From assembly GCA_030141605.1 (NCBI GenBank), contig JAQGDQ010002371.1, forward strand, positions 380,547 through 444,546: 64,000 nt of DNA, given 5' to 3'. Both the position numbers and the translations under genes were made by a program. The first letter of the stretch is position 1, and every line of letters starts with the position of its first letter. This stretch comes from Tubiluchus corallicola (lineage: Eukaryota > Priapulida > Priapulimorpha > Priapulimorphida > Tubiluchidae). This document shows, piece by piece, positions 12,901 to 31,910 of the stretch. The notes under the pieces are model-generated. The model worked only from the letters and a program-made list of their open reading frames with translations. It was not told where the DNA came from and made no database searches.

Positions 12901-15900
12901 GTTTGGTTGCTTCGTTTCTTCATGCAGGTTATGAAATTCTCATACTGATATAAACATGGAAAATTCACGCAAAATACCTAGTCACCTAGTGCTTGAGCTG
13001 CAGCTGGTGATGACCTTGTTTCCCTTGTGAAAAGCAGCGCGAAATTCAAAAGCAAACCGCTGGACAAATGATTAAATGTTTAACTTCCAGAAATAACGAG
13101 AATAACTGCAGCGGGTGACAAAACAAAACCACTACGTTAACTTATTAGCGCATATGATAAGCGCGCTGTACCTGCTTACAAACAAAGCTGTACGTAACAT
13201 CCTGTACCTGTACCAAAGCTGTGCACCAAATCTACGTAAAGATGACATAAAAGCAGTAAAAGCTCTTTGGGCACACACAAGTGTCTTATTTTAAAATGAG
13301 ACGTGAAAGAAAAAGTATTGAGTCAGTTATGCAAAGGAGTCAATTATTGACAGTTTTTATATACATTTGAATATGACCGGCTGGTACCAGTCGTTTTTAA
13401 GTCAAATAGGCGATTGGTTCTGTTAAACGAGAATTAAACTGAGTTTAATAAACTGAAAAATAAAAGTTGCAGTTATTGTTTAAGGAACAACTATATTATT
13501 TGACATACTGTATTTCATTCAACCTGCTTTAAAGATATTCAATTAGTTCTCATTCACACCTGGTTTAAAGCTAATAAGTTATCACTGAATATTGAAAAAT
13601 CTAAATTTATTGTATTCACATATAAAAATAAAAGAATCCCTAGTAATCATACAGTAAAAATCCCAATAAATAAAGTAAAATATACTAAGTTCTTGGGCAT
13701 CATCATAGATGAACACCTAACTTGGCAAGAACATCTTAGATTTATCGAAAGCAAAATCTCCAAAAACCATAGGTATTATATACAGAGTTAGACACATATT
13801 GCCTGAATCAGTACTTGTATTATTATATAATTCTCTTTTTTTACTATATCTTAATAATTCAAACATTATTTGGGGAAGCACATACACCAGTCGATTGAAA
13901 AAAAATTCACATGATTCAGAAGAAAATAGTGTGAGCTATAACATTTGCGGTTATCAGGACAATACACAACCAATATTTAAAAGTCTAAACATTTATGACA
14001 TTAATAAGTTCCAAACTTCCATTTTCATGTACAAATTCTCTCATAAATTATTGCCACCCTTATTTACTGATTATTTTTGTTTGAATGCTGAGATACATAA
14101 TTACGGTACACGATGTAGACTTAACTATCACTACATACAGTGCAACACAAATGTTAGAAAATTTTCTATTAAATACAATGGCCCTTGTATATGGAATTCA
14201 ATTGCTCCAGCTATTAAAAATGCCAACACGCTGTACATATTTGAAAAAAATTATAAACTAAACTTGCTTGAAACATATAACTGATCACTCAATCATGATT
14301 TGTTGTTTTTCATTTTCAAAAACTTCCCCTCTAGTATAATAATATTTTTATTACTTCCCACCCTTATATATATCTGCAATGAGCACCTCCATATAGTCTA
14401 AACAAGTGTTGCCTCCTCCACAAATGCTTAACGAATGTGTTAAAGCATTTATCATTTCTCTGTACCGACCATCAGTTTACATTGCAGTTATGGAAATTAT
14501 TACTACTAATGCCCACTGTAACTCACACTAGCCATTAGCAATATATTGTAATTTTTCTCGTAACTAATTTTAGTGGCCTAGCATAAGCTAGCTTCTCGGG
14601 TCTCTAGTGCAGAATTCATGAATTGTATCATAATTTTGTATTAACAAAAACTGATTATCGATGCACATGTAATGCATATGTATATGTTTATTGCGAAATA
14701 AATCTACTGAATTGAATTGAAATTTGTTTTTCTGTAGATTGTTGTGTAATATGGAGAATCTTAAATTACTTATGGTTGATCACAATCAGTTGACTGTACT
14801 TCCGGAATGGGTGGAAAACTGTATGATAGAAACTTTGCATATAGAATACAACAGAATTGCTCACCTTCCTGACAACCTGCTTGTTAACTGTACAAAGTAT
14901 GACATTAGTCACTATTTTTAAGTAAAACTAAAAGTTGGTAACTCCTCCTCATATAAAATATGTTCTCAAAATAAAGTTTTAAGTTTTGACTACCAAACTT
15001 TAACTTTTGTTTTTAACCCTTTCACTATGGAAGGTGGCACACTGCTGCCTACGTTTTTCTTGTAAGGGACGGAAGGCAGCAGACTGCCACCCAAGCTCAG
15101 TACTAACCGCAGGTCTGCAAAACATTAAAGAAAAGTTTGACAGCCTTGGGGTTACTTTGAAGCCAGGTACATTCCACAATACTGTACTGCATAGTATGTT
15201 CCCACACGCAAAATTACTTGTAGATCGTTGATGAAATGTTAGTTGATCACTTGACAAAACAACTGATCGTATATTTAGTTGATTGTTCTGCATTCTTATA
15301 AAATGATTGCATATTATGAATAAGTATTGCGTCTTTTATGAAAACTGGTTTCTAAACATAAGTATGTGCTTATTTGTGTGGGTGTGCACGTATGTGTGCG
15401 CATGTGTATAAATAAGACTAATATTCAATATTACTGTTTAATGACAAATAGCTGTTTATGTAGAAGATTCTGTTTAGAACGCACCACAAGAAGTTATTGT
15501 CAAATGTGCAAAAGCTGATGTGGCCCTGTTAATAAGCAAGTACGTAGTGAAAGGGTTAAAGTTTACTTTGAATTCTTTTGTTTGCTAAGCTGCTATTACA
15601 CATACGTTGGGTAACTGCTTTTATCAATGTCATTTTGGTCTTGCAGGTTGCGTATTCTCAATGCTACAAACAACCGGTTGACACATTTTCCACCTCTAAA
15701 CCAAATACAAGACTTGAACAAAGTGTCTGAACTGTACCTCTCTTGTAACTACTTAGTAGATTCAGTGTTTGAAGAAGTCTGTGAATATCCAAGGTTGAAA
15801 ATTCTGCATATGGCATACAATGACCTACAAGAGATATCCCATGAGTAAGTATTCTAACAACTGCTTGTTGTCTATTTTTGCAGTAGTAAGTTTTAAGTAA

Positions 15901-18900
15901 TATGTTTCTGGATGATAGTATGGCATCGTTAATGTTTTTTTCTGGTTTCTTCAGAGCTGTGTGTAAGCTAGAGGTTCTTGAAGAACTGAACGTTTCTGGG
16001 AACAAGCTGCAATACCTGCCTGATGTAATTGGACAGCTTCCCAAATTAATTGTCCTACGAGCTCATTCAAACATCCTGCGATCGTTGCCTGACTTTTACA
16101 AGGCAGTTTCACTGAAGGTAAACAATTATCTGGTTTATAGCCAATGAAGCAGATGAACTATATCAATTTCTATTTTTTAATTCAAATGCCTGTTGTTTCC
16201 TACGATAGTTTTTGATCCTTACTTTTAACCTGTAAGGTATGCGATAGTGTATGAGTAATTTTTTTCCATTTTTTGCAGGTGCTCGATGTAGGATGTAACC
16301 AACTGCACAAAGTCTCTGTTTCCAATATTATGGCTTCGCAACTCAAACATTTAGATGTGTCATGTAATTCGGGGCTACAAGTTAGTCCACAATCATTTCA
16401 GTCATTCAGGTAGGCATAGTTGATGTGCATTTATTGTCAAGAGGAACAACATAATTAAAAGTTAATATTGCTTTTATGCTAAATCAGTGTAAGATTTTTA
16501 ATTTAGTTGAACTTTTACAAGTGTTATTTGGAAACTTGGTATGATTTTACCTTGTGTTTAGCTCAGTGAAGAATATTTCTCTTGTGGACATGACCGGGCG
16601 GAGTCGCAGCACATTAATAGGAGAACCAACTATTATACAGGAACCACCATGGTCTGTAGGATTTTCAGAAACTTCTGGTTCTCGAAACAAGTGAGTAAAT
16701 GAAAAATTTATTCTCTTGTTTTTATTCTGAACATCATTAAAATATTTTTTGAGTACAGTCTAGAGGATTTAGTAAAGATTTATCACATCTAACAATTCTT
16801 TAGCAACCAAATCATTTTCGTAAGATTATAATATTTTTGCTTAATTCAAGTTTTAAATTGAAATTTACTGTTGTGTAGATTGTGTATTACTCAAGTAAGG
16901 ATACCACAGTATGGAGCTGATGAAGCATTATTTGGTATGTTTGATGGTGGCCGTAACAACGAGGCTCCACTTCTGCTACAAGAAAAAGTACCGACAATAT
17001 TACGAGATGAGCTTAATCATCCAAAAACTTCTGAACAGTATATGAAATATACAATGTTAACAGCGCATAGGTGAGTGAATCAGCTGCTCAGTCTGCAAAC
17101 TCTTGCCTAAGTTGAGGAGAGGTTTGCTGAGTGGTCACGGAGTGTAATTACTGGCAGAAATTAAACAATGCTGGCTGGCAAATTGCTTTTTTGCAGTTTT
17201 ATCTGGCGTTGGCTTTTTGTCTCATCGGGGGAAATTTTATATACATCCGAACAGTTGATACTTATTCAGCATCTAATCTTATGGAATGTTCAGACTAATG
17301 AGTTTTCTCTCTGGCAGCAAACTTGCAACGTAGGCTAGTGTAGGTTTAGTTAATAAGCGATGTAGGTCCATGCTATAATCTTCAACAGTTATACCTCGTT
17401 TATTTAAATAAAAACCAGCCGTTCTTTCCACCCATAGAGACATCCAAGGTTTTGCACTAGCATTTAAATGATTACAACGCCTACGCAAAACACACTCGAC
17501 TGTCAGCAGACGTCACAATCAAAACAACTCTGCGGCAGGAATGTATTGCACAATTATAGTAATAATGGAGTTTAAACATTAAAAGCTTATTTTTTTATGA
17601 TAAAATAGTTGCTGAACTGTGGCACATATTAAAAAACTTGCACCAGTCTCAAAAAGTACTCTTTTCATTGTTGGCTTCATTTCTATATAGCACATACACT
17701 CAGGCAGTTGACCTCGGCTATAACGAGACTCGTTTATGGCGAGCAAACAGTCCCTTGAAACTCGTTATTAACGGTTTATACTGTACCAAATTAATTTTAA
17801 TATGTGAACTGTAATTGCTTTATTTTTTTGGTTAAAATTTTAAGGCTTTTGTTTAATACTGGGATAGCCAACAATTTTGCCATAACTTTCACATAGTTCT
17901 TATAAAAAAATGTATAATAGTTTGTGCAATATAGTTGGGTATTACTTGATATAGCTGCCATCATCTACATGAATTTTGAAGTGCCCGAAAGTAATGCAGC
18001 TATATCACTATATTAGTGTACAACATATTCCATTTTATTTTTCCTTTCTGATCGATTTTACTCTTATTTTGTAGAAAGTTGAAGGCAAGTGGGCAGCGGC
18101 TTGGTGCAGCAACAGTACTGTGTCACCTGCATATGTCTTTGGTTGATAACTTTGAAGAGTACATTCTTAATTTGGCAAATGTTGGCCATGTCGAAGTCAT
18201 TCTGTGCAGACAGGGTGAGCCAATGAAACTTACCCGATTATTCACAGTAGCTGGGGATCCACTAGAGTGCGAAAGAACAAGACGTAGTGATGGCATCATC
18301 ACTGAAGTAAGTTCTGTGCTACTATACAAGGATGGCATATTTGCATCATACAAACTTCAAGTTATTATCCATGTATTTTGTAATTCCTAAAATACATTCA
18401 ATTATATTGTCATATTGTTTAATAATTTGGCGGAATCATCAAAAATTCGAGGACTTTGATTGGTAGAGATGTGCAGGGTAAGTCTTATTTATTAGTTTTA
18501 TCTAAAGCATTAGCCTATTGTGAATGTTGGACACTAGTCATTGTAGCTTCATGTAATTGACTGAGTACTTTACTTAATTGAATAATTAATTAAAAGGAGT
18601 GATAGGCTGCAAACACCTGTATCTATGTAAACACTAATGCTACGTCAAATAGATAATACAAATTATATATTTTTCCTGCCTAGAATTAACTTTTTGTTCT
18701 TTTGTAGTCATTAAATAAACCCTGTACATTAATAGCAGTGACATCTGACATTACTAATTTGTTGGTCTCAATAATCAATTTACATTTGTAAAGTAAAAAC
18801 TTAAATTTTAAATCGCCTAAATCATTATTTTATGCGTCACTGATCACAAATAAAATATTTTACATTAAAGAAATAAAACGACACAATGATTATATATTAT

Positions 18901-21900
18901 AAGATGAAAAGGCTTTATTGTAGAGAAAATGCAGAAAAGAAAAACGCAACAAGTATGGCCATTTCAGTTACTGCTAAGAATATTCTGCTGAATATTTGAC
19001 TAGATGCAGTTTCCAGTTTAATGCACTACTTGAGTTTAAACAAATTAAGTGAGGTTAGTAATAAAGCATTGCTTTATATTTTAGGATAATAAAGTGAATG
19101 GCAATACAGAAGCCACACGTCTGTTAGGTTGTAGTTACCTGTACCCGGCTGTGGTTCCTGATCCTCACGTCACTACCGTTACACTGCGACATGATGATGA
19201 GCTTATCATCATTGCTAACAGTGGAGTCTGGCAGTATGTATCATACGAGGAAGCTGTGGCCGAGATTAGAGAAATTCAAAACCCGGTTCTTGCAGCTAAA
19301 AAGCTTCAGGTAGGAATATACAGTTGCATTTCAATATTTATAGAAATCGGGGAATAACGTAACATTTACCTAAATTATGTGTGAAATAAATTCTGTGACA
19401 CTATGGCATTATTCAAGCATTATTTCTAACGCATATTGTACAACATGATACTCATTGTATGTTTTGCATGTTTTTTGTATACCTATCAGGCAAAGATCAA
19501 TGGTCGCATGAAACCGATGAATGCCAAAGAAAGGGGGAAAGAGGTCAAATAAATTATAGATCTGTCTGTCAACATGTAGAGAAATGTACTTTTGAATGGC
19601 CATTTAAAAACTATTAGATTTTGTAAGGGATAACTGGAAGACTTCATTGGTTCTGGCAAAATGAAATCACAACAAACCACAAGCTCAATTCAATGAAAAA
19701 TTTTACTTTTTACTCCAAATCTTCTAATAAAAGTAATGAGTGCTTGATTGCCTAGTAGAAACTGGTGTGTTAACTTCAGCAGCCATCACATCTAAAATGT
19801 AGAAAGTGGCATATAACATCATATGAATATAATATGTTTTTATGTCATAAGAACACTATAACTATAAACCAGCTTACTTTGAAAACTTCATTCATTACTA
19901 TCACTATTTCAGGATATTGCACAGAGTTATGGATCAAAAGAAAATCTGAGTGTGATGGTAATTCGACTCAATCTCAGTTTGTCTGTAACTCAGCGCCTTG
20001 TGCGCAAATATCACCAGAGAGGCTGTCATCTCAGTTATTCCACAGTTAATGGATCAAGATCAAGTTGTAATAGGTAAATGATGTCTTTACCACAGATGTA
20101 TGGCAGATTTCAAGTTAAGAACATTCACTGTAATAGTTTACCAATGTGTTCTCACGAAAGTTATGCTAGAATAATTGCAGTACTTGTACTTAACTGGATA
20201 ACCAGTTAATTATAGTTCTTAAATATTAGAAAAATTGAAAAAGACTTTAAATTTCGCAAACTAGTAGTATGTATATAATATATATATATATATATGTTAA
20301 TGAATGATGATTGATTGCTCCTGTTTTTACAATATATCACTAATTTCTTTCAGCATAGTCTCAGTGAAGTCTAATGTTTCTCATGGGCATCACGGACATA
20401 ACCAACGAAGATCCGATCAATCTCCTCGAACTAGGTGTGGAAGCGATCACGTTGTACATAGGCCTCCATCTCGTATGAATGGTTATGGAGGCCATGGCTT
20501 TACAGAAAGTGAACCCAGAATACCTACCAAGGTAACATGTACTGCTTATTGAAGGAAAGGACAAATCACCTAGCATGTTGGTTTTTTTTACTGGTATCAG
20601 TGAAACTTAGAAATATCCAATGAAATTTCCAAAAAAGTTTTAATGAAATACAAAATTAATTTATACTGCCACAGTAATGATATTTTTGGGTGCAGTGGTA
20701 GCTGCCATTCAGTTGAAATTTTCTTACTTTTGACGGAAATTGATGATGCGCTGCTTTTCTTCAGATGATGAATGACGTGATTAGTGGAAGAAGGGGCGTT
20801 CAAAATGAAAGTGCCAACGCTTGAAACGATCGCGACTTTAAAGAGATTTTACTCTGTAACTCTGTTACACATGAAGCTTATCGTACTTTTATTACTACAT
20901 CCTTCTAACATTTTTCGTGAAAGTTGAAATAAGGTTAACTTCCCAGGAAGCTTGACCATTCCTTTAAAAATAAGTTTCCAGTCTTGGTATTTGACTATTA
21001 AGTCAGTCACTGTTTGTTTATGTCATATAACAGATCTGAATTACTTTCCTGTCTTCAGGAATATGGATAATGTTTTCAGACAAAAGTATATGGTAGTGTT
21101 AATTTAGGATAAATTTCATTGCCATCATCGTGCAGTCATCATTATTTTTTGCAAATGAGATTATATCTGTTTCACCAGAACTTAATATTTTATCTTAGGC
21201 ATTCTATGAATCTGAAGAGATGAGGATCAAATCAAATGATGACTTTGCTGAAAATGGAATTTCATATCGGCGTATTTGCCATGATACTGTGGACGACGAA
21301 ATTGCTGTAATACCAAGTCAATTGTCTTCACATTCGCTCACAAGAAAAAGTCAAAAGTTGAAAAATCAAGAAGGTATAAGATGTGTACGGAATAGAATTC
21401 TCATCACATGACAGAATTATGAAATTATCGATTGCCTAATTCAAGCTTCCTGGCACCCTAAGGAATGATCTATGTTTTGATTTTAGTGTTCCTCTAAAAT
21501 TCCTCTATGTTCCCCTGCAAGAATTTACTGAATTAGCATGTTATGTAATCCTTAGATGGACTTAGAAAACATAGCCAGGATATATATTTTTGGTACTTCA
21601 GTAGGCACCGCTTAATAGACTCACTTTGGGACCGAAGTGTTTTGACCCAATTAACGTACTGAACATATTAACCGATGTGTGTAGTATTACAGGTATAGAA
21701 GTATGAGTCATCTGCTTACTATGCACTGCAAAGGTTTTTAATGAATTTAGAAATGAAATAATGCCTAAATTCCTTTGTGCAGTTAAAAATTAGAAAAAAT
21801 ATTTTTAAAATATTAATTTTTATAAGTGAATTAGCAATATATTAAAAAGTAATCTTTTTGAAATCACACAAGTCTGCTCATTTGCAAAAATTACAAAAAT

Positions 21901-23013
21901 TCCTTCAAAGTCGGCTACTTCATTTTCTCGCGAAGAAGTTGGCCCACAAAGTTCTTGTAATTATAAAAACGTTGACAATTTGTTGTTGTGTGTGACTAAA
22001 ACAGTTCTGAATCGTCTACTCACTTACATTGCCCATATTTGCTGCACGACGTTTACGTAAGTCACAAGGAATATCAGCTGATTACTGCACCTGCATCTTT
22101 GACTGTTAACTCATTAAGCCTGAAAGCGTGATTTGCAACGAGAGCATCAAAAGGAAAACGCTGGGCAAGTGCATAAATGTTTAGCTTCCAGAAATTCGAG
22201 GTTAGCGTAGCGTAATAGTGCATGATAATCGTACCTGCTTATAAACAAAACGGTACTTAACATGATTGTTTCTGCATACATAGTGCACAAAACGGAAGTA
22301 ACGGTGGCATAAAAGTAGGAAAGGCTCTTTTGGCACCTACAAATATCTTATTTTAAGTAGGTGAAGGAAAAATATTGAATCAATTATACGAACTTATTTG
22401 AGTCAGTTACCGATAGTTTTTACGTATATTTGAATTGAAGCGCCCGTTCCAACCGTTTTTGAGTCAATTAAGTGATTGACTCTATTAACCGTGAGTCTAT
22501 TAAGCGGCGCCTACTGTATAAAAATTTATTGCAAAGTACTTGTAACGCCATCTACTGATCAAAGGCTCAAAGCTGATAATGCTTACTTATAAATTGGCTG
22601 CTCAGCTAAGTCAATAGTCACTGTATGCCCTAAATGTGTTGTAATAATCTAATATTATAGTAATCCTAGAATCAGTGGCAATGTTAATCAAACTTACAGT
22701 AGAACTTGTTTTATTAATAGGTATGCTTTCAGCTAGTCAGACTGAATCACAGAGAGATGAGCAACTGTCTGAATCACACAGCAGCAACACCACAATTGGC
22801 AAATACAATTCTTGGGACTTTCTTCCAGAAGATCAGCAGAACAGCTCAAAGCAGATGCTGGCACGACCTATCACACCTGCAGAGAAACAAGCTTTGATGC
22901 GTAACACAAAGATCTCTAATTCAAACCAGCTGCTCAATGGAGAGTATGAAAATGAATCAGTGCATCCAAAATCTGTCGTCACAACTGTAAGCTTTACTGA
23001 CACAAGATTGTAG
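9936..23013 (+). CDS. PHLPP: PHLPP-type leucine-rich repeat protein phosphatase, 5'-incomplete
   Basis: PHLPP phosphatases are PP2C enzymes known to dephosphorylate the hydrophobic motif of AKT, PKC and S6K. I assembled 17 exons with GT/AG borders and matching phases: 9936-10074, 10717-10797, 10900-11119, 11939-11999, 12383-12478, 14738-14896, 15647-15844, 15955-16117, 16279-16409, 16562-16690, 16879-17070, 18075-18306, 19085-19309, 19913-20073, 20354-20531, 21199-21373, 22733-23013 (stop TAG). They join in one frame of 939 codons. About 15 leucine-rich repeats come first. A PP2C domain follows (PPWSVGFSETSG; FGMFDGGRNNEAP; GQRLGAATVLCHLH; YPAVVPDPHV), with the order and wording of PHLPP. A polar tail ends in DTRL. 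The first exon starts with the last base of a codon inside the repeat domain, so the N-terminal region (RA/PH domains in relatives) is missing. The fold family is very secure; PHLPP1 versus PHLPP2 cannot be decided. Confidence 0.93.
12611..13460. mobile_element. Tigger/pogo-like inverted-repeat element, copy 1 (degenerate)
   Basis: The left end CAGTAGGCGCATCTTGATAG follows a TA dinucleotide and matches both ends of the element at 21599-22516. The interior also aligns, for example AGACTCACTTTG near the left end and GTTTTTAAGTCAAATAGGCGATTG-like sequence near the right. The right terminal repeat is decayed but still recognisable around 13430-13460. No transposase frame is present, so it is a non-autonomous DNA transposon. 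It sits in the PHLPP intron 12479-14737, next to a LINE fragment. Confidence 0.75.
13545..14722 (+). mobile_element. LINE (CR1/L2/jockey-like) 3' fragment, sense orientation
   Basis: The plus strand encodes the C-terminal part of a non-LTR reverse transcriptase: first WFKANKLSLNIEKSK, then KVKYTKFLGIIIDEHLTW (13670-13730) in one frame. After a frameshift the longest open part (13799-14284, 161 codons) contains LPESVLVLLYNSLF, TSIFMYKFSHKLLPP, GTRCRLNY and CIWNSIAPAIKN, as in the C-terminal region of such elements. A short 3' UTR ends in AATAAATCTACTGAATTGAA followed by TTGAAAT, a typical repeated-tail 3' end. The 5' part of the element is absent, as is usual for truncated insertions. It lies inside a PHLPP intron and ends only 15 bp before the acceptor at 14737. 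Confidence 0.85.
15017..15555. mobile_element. piggyBac-like MITE with TTAA target sites
   Basis: The 539-bp unit starts CCCTTTCACTATG and ends in the reverse complement CGTAGTGAAAGGG. TTAA flanks both sides (15013-15016 and 15556-15559). CCC ends and TTAA duplications are the hallmark of piggyBac transposons. A subterminal inverted repeat (GGTGGCACACTGCTGCCT and AGGCAGCAGACTGCCACC) lies within the first 80 bp. There is no transposase, so it is non-autonomous. It occupies most of the PHLPP intron 14897-15646. Confidence 0.85.
16650..19975 (+). other. PHLPP: PHLPP PP2C phosphatase domain with altered metal motifs
   Basis: The domain begins at WSVGFSETSG and ends around NLSVMVIRLNLS. It covers the end of exon 16562-16690, exons 16879-17070, 18075-18306 and 19085-19309, and the first part of 19913-20073. 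Canonical PP2C motifs are DGHG, a second Asp in a DG.WD motif, and a third Asp in a RDN motif. Here they read FDGG at 16940-16951, NSGVWQ at 19217-19234 and KENLS at 19937-19951. The first Asp-Gly is kept. The second Asp is replaced by Ser, and the same place is also non-Asp in vertebrate PHLPPs as I remember them. The third Asp is Glu. Activity is therefore uncertain. Confidence 0.8.
17705..17783. mobile_element. Very short terminal-repeat element, pogo/Tc1-like
   Basis: The segment starts CAGTTGACCTCGGCTATAAC followed by GAG and ends CTCGTTATTAACGGTTTATA followed by CTG, then TA. The two ends are imperfect inverted copies (CAGT....C..TAATAACGAG), a layout common in tiny pogo/Tc1-type MITEs. 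At 79 bp it is little more than two ends joined. It lies in the PHLPP intron 17071-18074. Confidence 0.45.
20274..20297. repeat. (TA)n microsatellite
   Basis: An uninterrupted TA-rich run lies in the PHLPP intron 20074-20353. It is simple sequence with no sign of function. Confidence 0.8.
20354..23013 (+). other. PHLPP: PHLPP polar C-terminal tail with PDZ ligand DTRL
   Basis: The last three exons (20354-20531, 21199-21373, 22733-23013) encode a low-complexity tail. It includes a His-rich patch VSHGHHGHNQRRS, an acidic patch HDTVDDE and Ser/Asn/Gln-rich stretches. The final residues are VSFTDTRL before TAG. Vertebrate PHLPPs end in DTxL, which binds PDZ domains of scaffold proteins, so the match supports both the family call and this stop. 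The 22733 acceptor was chosen because it restores phase (GAA G plus CT). Confidence 0.85.
21599..22516. mobile_element. Tigger/pogo-like inverted-repeat element, copy 2 (both ends intact)
   Basis: The left end CAGTAGGCACCGCTTAATAG, then ACTCAC, is matched by the right end, whose reverse complement is CAGTAGGCGCCGCTTAATAG, then ACTCAC. Only one of 26 positions differs. TA follows the right end. The unit is 918 bp with no transposase frame. CAGT ends, a TA target and the CTTA-rich repeat resemble Tigger/pogo MITEs. It lies in the last PHLPP intron (21374-22732), and its relative is in an earlier intron of the same gene. Confidence 0.85.
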
Positions 23014-24125
23014 TAACACGAATATGTGTTTGATCATTTGATCAAAAGACTCGAATAGGAAATGAATTTAGAGTACAGATATATGTTAGAACACATTCAT
23101 CTGTTCTGATATGCATATAAAGTTGTCTTGTTTTATATGTATGAAAAGTAATGTTGTAGAACATCTTTTTTGGGATGTATTGGAGTTTGAGGTATATGAA
23201 GGCTACTAAAAATAAGGTGATTATATTATTATACTGTTGTGTTTTACTCTTCTGAATCTGAAGTTTCTCAAGTTTGTTATCAATTAATTGTAAGAATCTA
23301 TAATCTATAACTATAATTGCTGTTCAGGATGATTTAGTGTGCTCATCGAGTTTGTCTATAGATTATGCTGTAATAGAAATAGTTGATTTTTGAATGTTTT
23401 TCTTACCACTGTACGAAGTAAAAATTGTATTATATTTTTCTAGACATTATCTTTCTATAATTCTTAATTGTGCATATATGTGTACATTCTTACCATGGGC
23501 TGAACATAGGTATTTTGGTGATGAGAACTTCAAGTTTTATAAGTATGTATATTACTTATTTCTGTAGAATATTTGCAACTGTAAATATTACATGGTAATG
23601 ATGTTTCTTGAAGTTTTTCTTTGGTCATATTAAAATATAATAGTGAAATATATGATGATTGTATAATTTTAAGTAATTATTCCAATGCAAAATAATGATA
23701 GTATGACATCTTCTTGTTTACATACTTATATGCACAGCCTTTGTAGCTGCTGTGAGTTAGTTGTATATTATGCTGCTGGAGAACTTGATAGCTTTGGCTG
23801 TGAAAGAAATTTAGAGGAATATTTAATTGTGTGTTTTGTGAGAACAATTTCTTATTAATTTTTTACTGTTTTATTATTTCAGTGGTTTGTTTATTTGTTT
23901 TGTATTGCTACTTTTCGTCAGTTTTGTAAGTTTTTTGTTGGTGAAGGCAATTTATGTTGTATATAATGATATTATAAGTTTTATACATAGTTTTGTAATA
24001 ATTATTTTTATAAAATGTGAAGTCATAAATTCTGGTGATGGTATTAGGAATTATTATAGTAGGTAAAGATGTGATAATTGAAGCAATTATATTATTTTTA
24101 ATAAAGTTTAACTATCCAGAAGTGG
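23014..24125 (+). other. PHLPP: PHLPP 3' UTR (inferred)
   Basis: No splice-linked coding sequence follows the stop. The stretch is T-rich and AT-rich, as animal 3' UTRs often are. The first strong AATAAA in a good context is at 24100-24105, which would give a 3' UTR of about 1.1 kb. The true cleavage site is not visible from sequence alone. Confidence 0.5.
24100..24105 (+). terminator. Poly(A) signal AATAAA
   Basis: A canonical AATAAA hexamer is placed downstream of the PHLPP stop and upstream of PSMA7, with a GT-rich stretch (GTGGTTTATCAATCTGTTTG) about 20 bases further on, as expected for a cleavage signal. Confidence 0.5.

Positions 24126-31910
<7,785 letters not shown>

Larger units (their letters stand above)
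9936..16409 (+). other. PHLPP: PHLPP leucine-rich repeat domain (9 exons)
   Basis: The repeats follow the LxxLxLxxNxLxxLP pattern, for example LRALHLHNNHLSSLP, LTHLDVSHNRITNL, LRILDLSHNELNKLP, LKLLMVDHNQLTVLP, LEELNVSGNKLQYLP and LKHLDVSCNSGL. Introns mostly fall at equivalent places with phase 2 borders, as expected for exon-duplicated repeats. The exon pair 11939-11999 and 12383-12478 splits one repeat inside its SHN turn. The block probably serves as a protein-binding surface. Repeats upstream of 9936 are probably missing. Confidence 0.9.

Noticed and set aside
13799-14284. A 161-codon open frame as a host gene
   Set aside because: Its content and the frame before it are LINE reverse-transcriptase C-terminal sequence, and it ends in a LINE 3' tail within a PHLPP intron.
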